A stretch of DNA of 64,000 nucleotides from Saturnia japonica (Eukaryota > Arthropoda > Insecta > Lepidoptera > Saturniidae), in contig CM065310.1 of NCBI GenBank assembly GCA_033032175.1, positions 5,270,001 through 5,334,000 of the forward strand, read 5' to 3'. The notes under the pieces were generated by a model. The model saw nothing but the letters and a program-made list of their open reading frames with translations. It searched no databases and had not been told where the DNA came from. Positions 1-10,969 of the stretch are shown here, one piece after another. How positions within the stretch are numbered: position 1 is the first letter of the stretch; the number at the start of each line of letters is the position of its first letter. The translations under genes were made by a program, and so were the position numbers.

Positions 1-177
1 ATTTAACTGTTGGATTTCCTTACAATTAATATATTAAATCGATCAGCGATAGGTGCAGTGTAAAATTATGTATACAAATATAATTACTTGTTCTCACTGA
101 CTTAAGCTACTCTAGCTAGAAGAGAGAAAATTTGCATGCTGGTTCATTGCACCCTGTTGGTGAAACTAAGGAAGCAT

Positions 178-300
178 TTTTGGAAATGTAACCAACCTCT
201 AAGGCGTTGAAAAAGGGGATGAAAATATGTATGAAAATCCGTCATTTTGGAAGATAGATTTATGAAAATTGGCATTTAAAAATTCAGTTACAGAGTAAAA
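178..300. repeat. Fragment of a dispersed repeat
   Basis: The stretch with 'accaacctctaaggcgttg' followed by an AAAAAGGGGATGAAAAT motif resembles a lepidopteran repeat whose usual text is 'CACCCC...GTTAAAAAGGGGATGAA'. A related fragment occurs around 43.9 kb (TTTTCAACGCCGTTAGGGGATGAA). No coding potential or clear ends are visible. The assignment rests on remembered repeat text and one weak in-window parallel. Confidence 0.35.
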
Positions 301-520
301 AAGACGAGTTTCGTTGTTTTTAAAAGGTAGGATGAAAGTTACAAAAGATACATACAAGTAACGATATCTATTAGCCGAAGGCAGTAACACCGAATGCTTT
401 CATAATCTAAACATAAATAAACAATTCTTCAAAATATTTGTCTACCCGTACCTATCCGGATTGCTAATAAAAATATATACAACTAAAATTTCTCTACGGT
501 TAAACAAAAGGTAACAAGAT

Positions 521-790
521 AAATTATTAAAAAGGAAACCAAAAAACCCGATTGCAAGAAAAACAATTGAGTAAAAACATTTTTTTTCCTATTTTTGCTT
601 TTTATTTTATTCCCATACGTCGCGTCGTACTTAAATATTATATAGCCTATGTCACTCCCGTAATTAAGACGAATCTAATGACAACTCGTGTGCTAAAATC
701 CATCAAGCCATTTAGGCTACAGAGCGTGCCAAAGAAATAGACATACATATATACACTCGAAAAACATATCCCTCCTTTTTTACAGTCGGG
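521..790. repeat. MITE-like repeat, copy 1 (CCCGACTGC ends)
   Basis: This ~270 bp block is repeated at 41401-41680. Both copies share the same start (AAATTATTAAAA followed by GGAAAC and AAAAAACCCG), a shared middle (ACTTAAATATTATATAGCC then TATGTCACTCCC) and the end CAGTCGGG. The left CCCG(A/G)TTGC and right ACAGTCGGG are imperfect inverted partners, clearest in copy 2. There is no open frame of note. It is probably a non-autonomous DNA element or a conserved fragment of one. Confidence 0.6.
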
Positions 791-1059
791 TAATAACAAA
801 GTGACCCATGAGAACGTTAACTCTAGAATAAAATATTCTAACAAAATGTAACGGAGGTGTGTGAGGGGCTAAAATAGCATCAGATACCCAAGCGAACCTC
901 ACGTGAGGGTGCAACCTGCTGAGTAACGAACGAGGAAATAACAGCGGGGTGGTAAGGCTGCACATTCCGACTGGGTCGTGACCACCATGCGTATAGTAAA
1001 TAGTCCATCAAGGTAGTGCGCTTTATACGCTTCGCATTTCGCCATCAGCCGGTGCATAT

Positions 1060-1195
1060 CTATTCAGTTTCTGTTTACGAGGGTGGACATGACAACGGCG
1101 ACTGGTGATGGATTGTAGATCTCTCGGTGGTAGCCACTGTTTTTGAATTGTACTGTGCTTACCATTAGGCACAGTTCAAATACTTTGCCAAGCTA
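1060..1195 (+). repeat. LINE 3'-UTR-like repeat (family B)
   Basis: The segment GACATGACAACGGCGACTGG, then GATCTCTCGGTGGTAGCC, then a stretch ending near CACAGTTCAA, matches segments at 5240-5335, 16165-16250 and 57250-57370 and, inverted, near 16860-16985 and 24725-24770. The 16 kb copy places it directly after a reverse-transcriptase-like C-terminus. I therefore interpret the family as the 3' UTR of a non-LTR retrotransposon. Confidence 0.55.
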
Positions 1196-1816
1196 CTATT
1201 ATATAGAAAAAAAAAAAAATTTTACTTATTTAAAATGTTAGTCTATGGAATGAAGGAGTATGCACTTATTAGTTAATGTACGATTACCGTACATTACGTA
1301 CAATGTACATTATGTACGATTATTAATAATAATATCAGCCTGTAATTGTCCTACTGCTGGGTAAAAGCCTCTGAATACGGGCTTCATCACCATAGCGACA
1401 GCCCACGACGTATCGGCGATTTTAAGCACCAAGAAATCAACATTTCTATATTTTTCCCACAAACAGTGGTATAGACAGTTCAATTCGTTTGTGCGCGCAG
1501 TCCTTCCTACACGTGCATAAAGCGTGTATAGACACAGTGCCTACGTGTGCGTGTCAAGGGGTATAGTCAAGTAGGTAGGTACAGAAGATAATTCTATTAG
1601 TTATTTTACTTATATCATGTCGATTTTTTTTACATCTTATTTGTTCAAAATTAAAATAAATCAACAGTAATTCAGTATCACTACCACTAGAAGTACCAAA
1701 TAATGAACTGTCCAATAATTTAATACTATTTCCGTCACGTTCTGTTTAATGTTATGTAAAACAATATAATATATTTTTCAATTACCCAAATATTTTCTAT
1801 AGGGTTCAGGATGATA
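1196..1816. other. No gene seen; palindromic ACGTAC cluster
   Basis: AT-rich DNA with no coding signal. Around 1275-1321 the motifs GTAC, TACGTACA and TGTACATT occur in close succession and can pair with each other, forming a small imperfect hairpin. A GC-richer patch with ACGTGTGCGTG-like text lies at about 1490-1560. I recognise neither. Confidence 0.4.
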
Positions 1817-3090
1817 TTAGGTCCTTACATATGAAATTGGCATTTTGTACGGGAGGAATATAAAGACAATTTTTTTTTGTAAAATATATTTAATTAATCA
1901 AAGTATGCACTATTGTTATCTATGCTCTTTTGCCATCTCATAGGTAGTTCATTGATCCCTTTACTAAAAAAACCACGAGGGCGAGAATAAATAAACTCTT
2001 TGAAGGCGGTTTGGACTGCCGCATCGGAGTTGAATTTTTTCCCTTGTAAGAAGTTGTCCAAATTCCGGAAAAAAGGTAATCTGTTGGAGCAAGGTCCGGG
2101 GAGTTCGGTGGATGTCGCAGACATTCCAATTGTAGCTCATCTAACTTAGTGGTTATTTGTTGTGCAGTGTGTTGTCTTGCGTTGTTGTGAAGCAGCAGTG
2201 GCCTAGAGCGATTGACCAATCTCGGTTGTTTAGCAGCTAGTTCTTCCTTCATGTTTTGCAGTTGCTGACAATAGATATCTGCCGTAATCGTTTGGCCTGA
2301 TTTTAGAAAGCTGTAGTTAACGACACCGGCGCTAGTCCACCAAACACTCACAAGTAACTTTTTCTGAGTCAATTTTCGTTTAGAACAGGATTTGGCTGGG
2401 TCTCCAGGGTTGAGCCATTGCGACGAGCGCTTCCGATTATCGTACAGTATCCACTTTTCATCACAAGTAATGATTCGATTTAAAATCCCTTCATTATTGT
2501 GTCGGTTGAGCAAAGTAACACAGCAGTCGACGCGTGTTTGCAAGTTCGATTCATCCATCATTCAAGTTTTTTTACTTTCCCGATTTGCTTCAAGTGAATT
2601 AATACCGTTTTATCACTTACCCCGAAGCCTGAAGTTATCTCTGAAGTGCTTTAAGATGGATCCGCTTCCACAATAGCCTTTAATTCTTCATTTTCCACTT
2701 TGGTCTCCGACCGTTTACGGGGTTGGTTCTCAAGGTCAAAATTTCCAGAACGAAAACGTTGAAACCAAAAACGTACCGTGCTTTCATTTGCGACACCAGC
2801 GCCGTACACATCATTAATCCTTCGAGCTGTTTCTCTAGCACTGGTGCCACGGTAGAACTCGTACTCGTAGATATACCGATATTTCATGTTTTCCATTGTG
2901 CGGTAATAAGCGACGCCAAAGAAAAAAATTATGAGGAAAAAACAAATGAATGATTGTTCTCAAAACTCAAATGTACCAGCTAAATGAATTTATAAATTTG
3001 AATTTGAAATTCTTAACCAAAGAGGAGATATTTCAGATCAAAGTGGTCAGTCAGTACGACAAAACGCTAATTTCATATATATGGTAGTAG
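1817..3090 (-). mobile_element. mariner element (cecropia-type ends), inactive
   Basis: A nearly full-length mariner of ~1.27 kb. The left end begins TTAGGTCCTTAC and continues ATATGAAATTGGCATTTTGT (1829-1848). The right end at ~3059-3090 holds the inverted counterpart, ACAAAACGCTAATTTCATAT, whose outer 12 bases have decayed. A transposase pseudogene fills the inside on the minus strand. Length, ends and protein fit the mariner subfamily known from Bombyx and Hyalophora cecropia. The TA target duplication cannot be read with confidence because the right terminus has diverged. Confidence 0.88.
1894..2896 (-). pseudogene. mariner transposase pseudogene
   Basis: Product: a DDD-type mariner transposase, which would cut the element out and join it into TA sites. 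The reading starts at the ATG near 2896 with the N-terminal helix-turn-helix region (YEYEFYRGTSARETARRIND, then VRFWFQRFRSGNFDLENQPR). A frame change follows near 2650; the second part of the DNA-binding region (FGVSDKTVLIHLKQIGKVKK) is read in another frame. From 2561 comes the catalytic domain: ITCDEKW with the first Asp, HNNARQHTA where family members have HDNARPH so the second Asp is Asn, and SPDLAPTDY with the third Asp. Near 2120 the frame shifts again and the usual C-terminus (DNFLQGKKFN...RWQKSID) is read separately to 1894. At least two frameshifts and a lost catalytic Asp make it dead. Confidence 0.9.
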
Positions 3091-3394
3091 ACGAATAATT
3101 TTTATCCATATTGCTGTGTATTTTTTCTGTTACCCATTGCTGCATATCTATCTTTTTTAAATTAGTATTTAGCGTTTTTATATTTTGATCACTGTGATAC
3201 AACGCCATTATAAAGCACAACCACTGGTTAGGTGAACATGAAGGTTAGGTTCTCCGTGATGAACCAGACATTTTTATTAGACTGTAGGTACTCGTAAAAT
3301 AAACCGTTAATAACACGCGTTGATCGGAAGACGACTGACGCGTCATTGTCATACAAATAAAAACAGCATGTTTGTTAAATCACGCACACTTAAG

Positions 3395-3605
3395 GCCGCG
3401 CGCAAAGATGAGTTGAATTCTCAAGCGTTGGGGTTTCCTCATGATGTATTTCTTCACCATCAGCTGATAGTGTTACCAACTTGAATTAGTAAAAGAGCGC
3501 AAATCCGAAATGTTTGCTTCTACATACCGGGGTTCGAATCTGCGGACATTGTATCGATATTCCACCGGTCTAAACCACTCGATTAACACGATAAATTAAT
3601 TATTT
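3395..3605 (-). repeat. tRNA-derived SINE (family S1)
   Basis: On the minus strand the order is GAGTGGTTTAGACCGG (A-box-like), CAGATTCGAACCCCGG (B-box-like), then 'ATGTAGAAGCAAACATTTC', then ATGGTGAAGAAATACATCAT followed by GAGGAAACCCCAACG. This order of an RNA polymerase III A box, B box and SINE core is typical of lepidopteran tRNA-derived SINEs. It shares the core GAAGGAAAACATCGTGA(G/T)GAAACC with family S2 at 10410. It is diverged and lacks a clean poly(A) or target duplication. Confidence 0.7.
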
Positions 3606-5090
3606 CTGTTTTTTGTTTAAAGTCGAACTGAAACAATGCAGAAGCAAACTGATGCGACGATACGACAACATTGATATTGCCGAAAAGGTAATATATTATA
3701 TAGAGCTCCAAATCCATATATTAGATCCCTGAAGCGACTGTGTTGGGACAAACATAAATATGAATGAAAATAACTATTACTATAAGCCCGAGCGTCCGCT
3801 CAACCCTACTTAGACCTTATGACACTATCGTCACTCCGCCAGATAGCATCGCTTTGACCCACCCTTTGAGTACACAATAAATTTATCAATTTTTATATAC
3901 CTATTATTTTATACATTTTCCTTACATCATAAGGTTCGTAAAGTGACTTAGGCAAATTAGTTTGATGCACATAAATATAGTATAGTATAGTAACACATAA
4001 GTAAAATTATGAATGATAATACCATTTGAAAAGTATAGGAGAATTCATTATATCCTATGAAGTTTAAGTAAAGTAATTTTGTGAAACTAACATCAACATT
4101 ATCAGTGCAACCTTAACTGACATCCACCATTAAGTTCTTCTTAACATTTGAGATTTTTTCTGCCATAGATGGCGCCTTTTATGCTAAGATATTTTTGACA
4201 CGTCGAAAAATAAAACCTTAATTTATCGAGGCGTGAAAGTCTCATACCAAATAAGAAGACTTTTTTCTATGTTGACATGTAAATATTTTCATGCCAGTCA
4301 TGGATTTAATCTTATAAACATCTTTTTATTGGTAACAGCCATCATTTATGTGACGTAAAAGATTAATTTATGAATTCACCAACGTTTATTTTGTTGTTTT
4401 CAGTTCATTAACAACGTAGTAAAATCTTGGGCGACCCCAAGGAGTATTTAAAGAGAATATACATAAGATGTCTGCGGCTCTGAAGGTACCAGTTTAATCC
4501 TTATGGTATTGTCATTTTTAAATCGGTTTGCACAAACATTTTCTTTGTTTCTGCAGTTGTTATGCATACTTGACATTATGATACGTAAGAACGGTAGCCA
4601 ACCAACAGTATCAAAACGGAATAACTACGCTCCTTATATTTTACGTAAGTCTTGCGTCTTTAATATTTTAGTAGCATTGAATATTACTTGAATCTAACAC
4701 GACCCGAATTTATCTAATAATATTTCCAAAATAATTTAATACAAAACAATAGATTCAAAACAAAACATAAACAAATCATATTATAATACATTATTTGTTT
4801 ACATTGTTTCTATACCAGTAACTTAATGCTGTTAATAGAAATGAACCAGATCAAAAACCCTCGTCATCGAGGCTGAATTCATAAAACCGTCACCTACCTG
4901 TCTGTTCCTCAAAATATGTAATTACGGTTTGCTTCGGAACTCAATAAATTCCTGAGCGCAGGTTTATGCGACATTAATTCTCGGATATTGTCGAACGGAT
5001 GTTTTATAGACGATATTACCAATGTGAGTTGTTAATGCTTGCAGAGTGGTTTATATGGGCAAATGTTATCATATATTCTATCCAACAAGG
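3606..5090. other. No gene seen
   Basis: AT-rich sequence. A 'CATAGATGGCGCC' motif at ~4163, which recurs in other repeats here (about 32.69, 32.93 and 40.57 kb), is the only recognisable landmark. No splice-bounded open frame, RNA gene or clear repeat ends were seen. Confidence 0.4.
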
Positions 5091-5094
5091 TGAA

Positions 5095-5335
5095 AGAATA
5101 CGACAATTGTACACACACCATACACATAGTGACATGCTTAGGAGAGTTGCGTTCTGGGTTCAGCCGGTGTATATTCTGTAATCAAGTGCGATGGGACGAT
5201 TTCGCACATCTTACTGGGTTACGACCACCATACGGATGATAATAAACCCCATACAGTGAGCAGATTGTAGATATCTCGGAGGTAGCCACTGTTTTTGGAT
5301 TATACTGTCCTCACCAAAAGGCACAGTGCAGTAGT
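5095..5335 (+). repeat. LINE 3'-end repeat (family B), diverged
   Basis: The part TTACGACCACCATACGGATG to GTAGATATCTCGGAGGTAGC and CACTGTTTTTGGATTATACT parallels 980-1190, including the 'GACCACCAT' block present at both places and at about 59013. The upstream half is too diverged to translate. Confidence 0.5.
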
Positions 5336-7730
5336 CACTTCACAACAAAAAACAGAACAACATCATAGTGTCACCTGTAACAAATTTAAAACTTAATTTT
5401 ACTGAGAACAGTAGAAAATACAGTTTATTTGATATTTAAAAGAATAGTACAAACACTTAATGAAACTCTTTGCCGGTGAGAGGGTCGTGTAAGCATTGTA
5501 CCTACTCCCAATTCCTAAGTAATTAATTATCAAACGCTTCCGAACTCAGTAAATTTACTTTATATAGATTTATGTGACATTAATTATAATACCATAATGC
5601 CGGTCATTGGTAAACGGGATTGTTATATCGAAGTGTCCTTTCTTATATGCTTTCTCGTATTTCCTATATAACTATTACAGGAAACGTAAGCTGATTTTTT
5701 AGGGTGTTATAATTACTTCGACACCTCCTATGACCTAGTTTACATTATGGCTAGATGAAAATTCCAACAAGGTTTAATAAATAAATTATCTATTAAACAG
5801 TACAGTAATATTACAAAGTTATTTAATTATCTGTTGATCAATTTTTTTTAATTTTATTCCTTTATCTAACTTGACAATTAACAAAAATATCTCATCATTA
5901 ACTTGGTCAAATACAGCTACGATGATATAATATGTCCACTTATTACTTATTGAATTAAAATGTTTTTAACAAGAAAACGATCTTAAATATTAACGCGAAA
6001 TCTATCTTTAATATTAATTAGTTAATCATACACAGTAAGTTTTCAAGCAAATTGTAATGAATTAAACCGAAAAGCAAATTATTCTCACATTATAGAAATG
6101 TATATTATAGTTACAAAATCAGAAAAGTAATGTAGATAATATGGATTTTGAACACAATTTTATTGTGCAAAGTAATCGTACATATTGAACCCGAAGGCGT
6201 ATGAGATAGTACAATAATAATTCCCTACAATTTGTTGGAAATTTCCCTTACCATTATTTCGAATTCGATAATGTTAACTAATAGCGACGATTTAAATAGC
6301 TCTAGCGAACACAATTAAAATCGTTTGGCAAATTAATTAACCATTAAATTATGACGCCCCATGATCATGAACCTACTACATCCAGACTATGTAATATCAT
6401 AAATGCGAAACTAATGTTTGTCGAGTTTTTAGCGCGGTCTTTGTCTGTCATGTGCTGATTTTTATTTTTATTGGTAAACTTATGTTATTTATGTAATTTT
6501 AGAGGCATTTTATGTGATGTAGTTTGGTATAAGTGCGCAAGTGAAGTGGATTATAAAATATAATGACTTGGAACATAAATTTTAAGATACCACCAAAACC
6601 TCGCTGGGCAATTTTAACATGAAAGGCTATGATGATTGAAGATCACTAATTATTTTAGAAAAATAATATAAATTTTACTAATTATCTTAAAAATATATAT
6701 ATAAATTTTAATAATTATTTAGAAAAATTATATCAATTTTACTAATTAACTTAGAAAAAATATTCATGTTATGTGATGTTGAATGATTTACGGATGAACA
6801 CGATTGTCTTTTGTATAAGATTGTGTTCCGAAGAAGAACACAGTACGAAACAAGCAGATGAAGTCGCAAGGAAAAGCTAGTTGCCTATAAATCGGATTTT
6901 GTATGAAACAGCTATAAAATTACGACTGCTATATTACCGCTATTACTATTACGTATTATCCACAATTAAAAACAATATCACAACGGTTTGTAAAATCGCT
7001 TTCCAATAACGTAATACATAGTTGCAAAAGCTCTCGGCTCATATTACAGACGTCTATTGTGCTCGCCGGGTTTTCAATGCCTACTTATTTATTGTGGCAC
7101 CGTGTACATACAGAACAAATGATGAAGGCCTGCATTGTGCCGCTCGCGTCGGAGCCAATCTGCACTAAACATTACCCGAATAAGAACGTGTGCGATCGGT
7201 TCTGCATTGCAATCCATGCGCGATTGTCTCTTTTGAGTTATTATCGCTTTTACAGCTTTCTCCTATGCACGCTGCAACATATACTTTATTGTTATCCACA
7301 GAGTACTGAGTACTATACTAATTTCTTTGATTACGATTTACGTGCGTGATAGTGATGTCTGGAAATTACTACCTCATCCTATAAAACTGCTTAAATAATA
7401 ATAATATAATTAATAGCAGACCCATGCGAATATTTCGAATCAATAAAGAATGTAAACAATCTTAACAGCAGTCATATTAGTTAAAGAAATTGTTAATATA
7501 TGGCACCTTGAATATATTTCCTTATGCATCAATCAATAAATGACAATCCTAAAGAAAGAGATTTTAAATATTTTTTCACGAAAATATCAATTGCGGTGTA
7601 CATCGGCTTTAAAATGATGTTTGAATCATTAATTTTAATGAGAAATTAACGATTATATATAAGAAAAAACATGTTTGACAAATAATATTTCATTATCTGT
7701 AAACAGCCTTTTCACAGTAAAAAAATTTGA
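5336..7730. other. No gene seen apart from a short tandem array
   Basis: Very AT-rich DNA. Open frames here are short and lack recognisable domains. A ~96 codon frame at 7059-7349 has unremarkable composition and no match I recognise. The tandem array at 6645-6772 is listed separately. Confidence 0.4.
6645..6772. repeat. AT-rich tandem repeat, ~34 bp unit, about 4 copies
   Basis: The pattern ACTAATTATTTTAGAAAAAT then ATATAAATTTT recurs four times with small changes (CTAATTATCTTAAAAATATA; ATAATTATTTAGAAAAATTA; CTAATTAACTTAGAAAAAAT). It is a degenerate minisatellite with no coding capacity. Confidence 0.6.
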
Positions 7731-7734
7731 TCAA

Positions 7735-7860
7735 GATTCGTAGCGGCTCTTTTCACTGACCGGAATATTTTTCCAAATTGGTAGTAGTGTTTTCACGAAT
7801 CTTAACGAAACTGAACTAAGTATATTTGATTTGTATTATATTTATCTTAAGAATATTGAA
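7735..7860 (+). repeat. LINE 3'-end-like repeat (family G)
   Basis: The text GCGGCTCTTTTCACTGACCG, then TTGGTAGTAGTGTTTTCACG and a TTTGATTTG tail corresponds to 16694-16840 (TATCTTACTGGTTCTTCTCG, then CGGCAGTAGTGTTTTGACG, then TTTGATTTTGG). In Lepidoptera this wording is common at LINE 3' ends, with a TTTGATTTTG tail. The copy is diverged. Confidence 0.45.
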
Positions 7861-8055
7861 GCTACAACGCATACGTTAATTTGAACTACTTATGAATTTT
7901 TTTCCAATTCGTTAACGTATTACAACACACTTTTTATGAAAACAGGTTTAAATTATAAATAATCATTTTAAACGCTACTTTTAAATATAGAATTAAAGTT
8001 TTAATTATGCAACCAATAAATTGATAGAATGTAACATAAACATCAAAATAAGATA

Positions 8056-8290
8056 TATTTTTAACCAACTTCAACAAAAGACGGGAGGTTAATGAATTCG
8101 AAAATATATATTTTTATAATGGATGTTCAGACATAACTTTATTGTTTATGAACCGATTTAGATGATTCTCTTTTTTATATACATCAAGGTTCATTAGCAT
8201 TGGGCCTTCAACTTCGAGGATACACAAGGGAACTCTTCAAAATCATTGATGTTGGTCTTGGTTTCTTTTTTGTTAAAAATTGTCTTGTTC
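8056..8290 (+). repeat. Dispersed repeat family A (AACCGACTTCAACAAAAG)
   Basis: It starts AACCAACTTCAACAAAAGAC, then GGATGTTCAGACATAACTTT, then TTATGAACCGATTTAGATGA, then GGGAACTCTTCAAAATCATT. The same order appears at 62972-63200 and, inverted and split, at 20425-20592 plus 21083-21127. This is a common lepidopteran interspersed repeat, non-coding here. Confidence 0.7.
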
Positions 8291-8384
8291 CAGTTAGCAT
8301 TACTGTAATATTTAATATCAGAGGCCATTTCTTGCATACGATTCGCACTTGAGAATCATATTAAACGTTCCAATTTTGAAATAA

Positions 8385-8620
8385 TGATGGCTCTGTGATA
8401 GCGTTTTAGGACACGGCGTCGATCGACGTGAGTTCAAATCCTCACAATGAGTCCGAGCTTTCAGTGAAGGTAAACAACTTGATAAAACTACAGCATGGTC
8501 ATAAAGCATTGTCTAATACCCTGCTGGTTAACTACCACCCTCTCATTGAAAATCTGTAGCTTAAAACCTTAAGCAGTCCCTCCGGGCTTAGCCTGTTACC
8601 ATTTAAAAAAAATGTCATGA
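8385..8620 (+). repeat. tRNA-derived SINE (family S2), degraded
   Basis: ATGATGGCTCTGTGATAGCG (A-box region), 'ACGGCGTCGATCGACGTGAG' then GTTCAAATCCTC (B box), GAGTCCGAGCTTTCAGTGAA (core start), and GGCTTAGCCTGTTACCA near the end. The block order equals the copy at 10410. Substitutions in both boxes suggest it is old. Confidence 0.65.
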
Positions 8621-8749
8621 ATAAACACGTGTTTGTTACTATTCGAATAATGAGAAAACGATTGCCGAGACGAAAATTGCAAAAAAAAATAACAATACAA
8701 ACATCTAAAGAAAACCTGAATTGGATATTTGTCATTTGATTTTACGTCA

Positions 8750-10405
8750 ACCTAAATACTGTCGCTCGCCACGTAAAGCAATAGAAACACCTTTTGACGC
8801 CCATCGATAACTCCGAACAATAAGCTTTTAAATATATTATGACAGCTACGCTCATAACAAGAAAAATAGTAATTCTAACGAACTATTATTCTGAAGGGTG
8901 TCTAGATAGTTATTTTAAAGCAAAGACAAATGACTTTATAATTTATAGCCATCTTCCGTTATCCTAGGAAGAAAAGTAAGGCTTCTTGTGGATATTATAT
9001 GCTAAACAAAGCCATTCTCGAGAAAATGATGGATGAAGCCATTCGCTATTGTAATATATCGAACGATGCTTTTTTGGTTAAAAATCCGGAAACCGGGGTA
9101 CATTACAAAGCAAAAGAGGTAATTCTAATCAGATGACTATGGAACCTTTAATTTTATTATAATTATCATAAAAAATTGAAATAAATTAATTACTAACTCA
9201 TTTTTTCATATGAAGTTCTTCTTTCTTACAACTTTATTTGAAGAAACATAGGCAAAGCTTTTAATTTAAAAAAAAAGTAATAATTCGTCAATCTTTCAGT
9301 ATATTCCTCAGACAAATTCAAGACAGTTAACGATTAATAAAATTCAATTCGTTTTAGAAATTTAATTTTATTACGAATTCTATGTCTAAGCATACAGCCA
9401 TATAGCAAATACGGATATTACAAATATTCGTAAAATAACAGTATTATCAACTATACTGTAACGGAGGCCTTTTCAAAACCAACAAATTTGTATATTTGTT
9501 ATCTTTAACGGGATATTACATAATGTTATATTTAAATATATATCATTATAATCTCACGTTGTTAACGCGATTAAATAAAAAAAAAGTATTTTCAGTTTAG
9601 TCTCTAAGGCCTTTATGAACGTTAAAACACTACCACCGGTTCACAAAACATCCAAACCAAGAAACTCGATAGGGTTTATCAATTATTTTATTTACTTATG
9701 TTTTTAACTGTGTAACTCTTTACGATTACTAACTAATTATGTTTCGGAGATGTGTAGAGAAGGAGTCTTTTCCAGACATCACTATCATTCAAGTAACGAT
9801 CCATTAACAGAATAACAGTAAAACCTCCTTGACATGATTCTTGAACTCTTGTCAGGCAAATCGGTAAGGTATTTTAGGGATTTTATCATAGAACCAAACA
9901 CAATAAACCCAAAAAATGTTTATTGGTCTTACTAAGTCTAAAACATGAAATGATTAACTTGTGTTTATTTCTAGTATTAAATCTATGCCGATCATTAACA
10001 AAATCTAGCTTATTTATGATTTTACGAACATACATTAAATATATGCGAAGTACATTAACAAGTTTCTAAAATTAATGTTGATATTATAAAAAAAATAATC
10101 ATATCGAATACAAATTCGAATCACACAAAACCATTCCCGTTAAACAGTAAATAAGGTTGGTTGTAAAACTGAGTAGGTAGGCGTCAAAATGGCTTTCGAT
10201 TCGAACCAAATTAGACCGTCGAGTCTTGCGGCGACACATCGACCTCTCAGTCACGTCTCAGTAATCTGTAGCGGCCGACGAGTCCTCGAGAGTTCCTTTA
10301 TATGGGTGACGAACCTATACTCGATCTGTGATGCATAACCGACACACGCCTGATTGAATAAAATAGCGTTTCCAGTGTAAGTAATAGATTGAAAGCAATT
10401 TTCAA
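8750..10405. other. No gene seen
   Basis: AT-rich. The stretch 8940-9125 has a mildly different composition (TTCCGTTATCCTAGGAAGAA; GATGGATGAAGCCATTCGCT) but gives no open frame longer than about 50 codons and no recognisable protein. It could be a relic, but I cannot support a call. Confidence 0.35.
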
Positions 10406-10409
10406 GAAA

Positions 10410-10670
10410 TGTTGGATGAGTGATAGCCTGTACGGACACCGTTTCGATCAACGTTAGTTTGAATTCCTGCAATGAATTAAGCGTTCGGTGAAGGAAAACA
10501 TCGTGATGAAACCGCCAACTAAGTGTGTTCCAGTAGCTGTATTTAAGGGCCAGTCTTCAACACTAGGCTTAGCATGTTACCGTCTTGGGCTACGTCGTCA
10601 ATTAACATCAGGCGAGTTTGAACCAGATGCTAAACCTGCATTAGAAAAAAAAACAGTTAATGTTTATGAT
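10410..10670 (+). repeat. tRNA-derived SINE (family S2), best copy
   Basis: The copy runs GGATGAGTGATAGCCTGTAC (A-box region), CGTTAGTTTGAATTCCTGCA (B-box region), TTCGGTGAAGGAAAACATCG then TGATGAAACC (core), AAGTGTGTTCCAGTAGCTGT, GGGCCAGTCTTCAACACTAG, GGCTTAGCATGTTACCGTCT, and ends in an A-rich stretch (TTAGAAAAAAAAACAG). Fragments at 10855, 18865, 22825 and 60250 align to parts of it. An apparent open frame inside is incidental. Confidence 0.75.
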
Positions 10671-10854
10671 AAAAGTTTAACCGACGTTCATATGAGATTA
10701 TCTAGCTGAGTTAACCAAAAATTAATAAGACAACCATTGTTTTATATTATTTATGCCAATTAACGAATACATTATTTTTAATACTTCAAAGATCAAGCCT
10801 TGTGCCTTGTGCATAGTCAAACTCTTATTCTGATTACCTCTCATTGTTTAAGTA

Positions 10855-10965
10855 ACAATGTGGCCAAAGATCGTAACACGCTAAGCCTAGTGGTGGAAAC
10901 TGGTGCAGGATTTGAACTGAAGTCGAACGACGCAGTCTCCAAATACGCAACTATAAGTCATCATT
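10855..10965 (-). repeat. SINE S2 3' fragment
   Basis: AATGTGGCCAAAGATCGTAA then ACGCTAAGCCTAGTGG is the inverted counterpart of the GGCTTAGC..TGTTACCGTCTTGGGC block of the S2 family. It is truncated and diverged, lying less than 200 bp from the longer S2 copy but inverted to it. Confidence 0.55.
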
Positions 10966-10969
10966 GTTT

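Noticed and set aside
3500..3560. GGGGTTCGAATCTGCGG considered as part of a tRNA gene
   Set aside because: No cloverleaf with matching acceptor stem could be formed; the context is a tRNA-derived SINE.
10488..10709. A 73-codon plus-strand frame
   Set aside because: It lies wholly within a SINE S2 copy.
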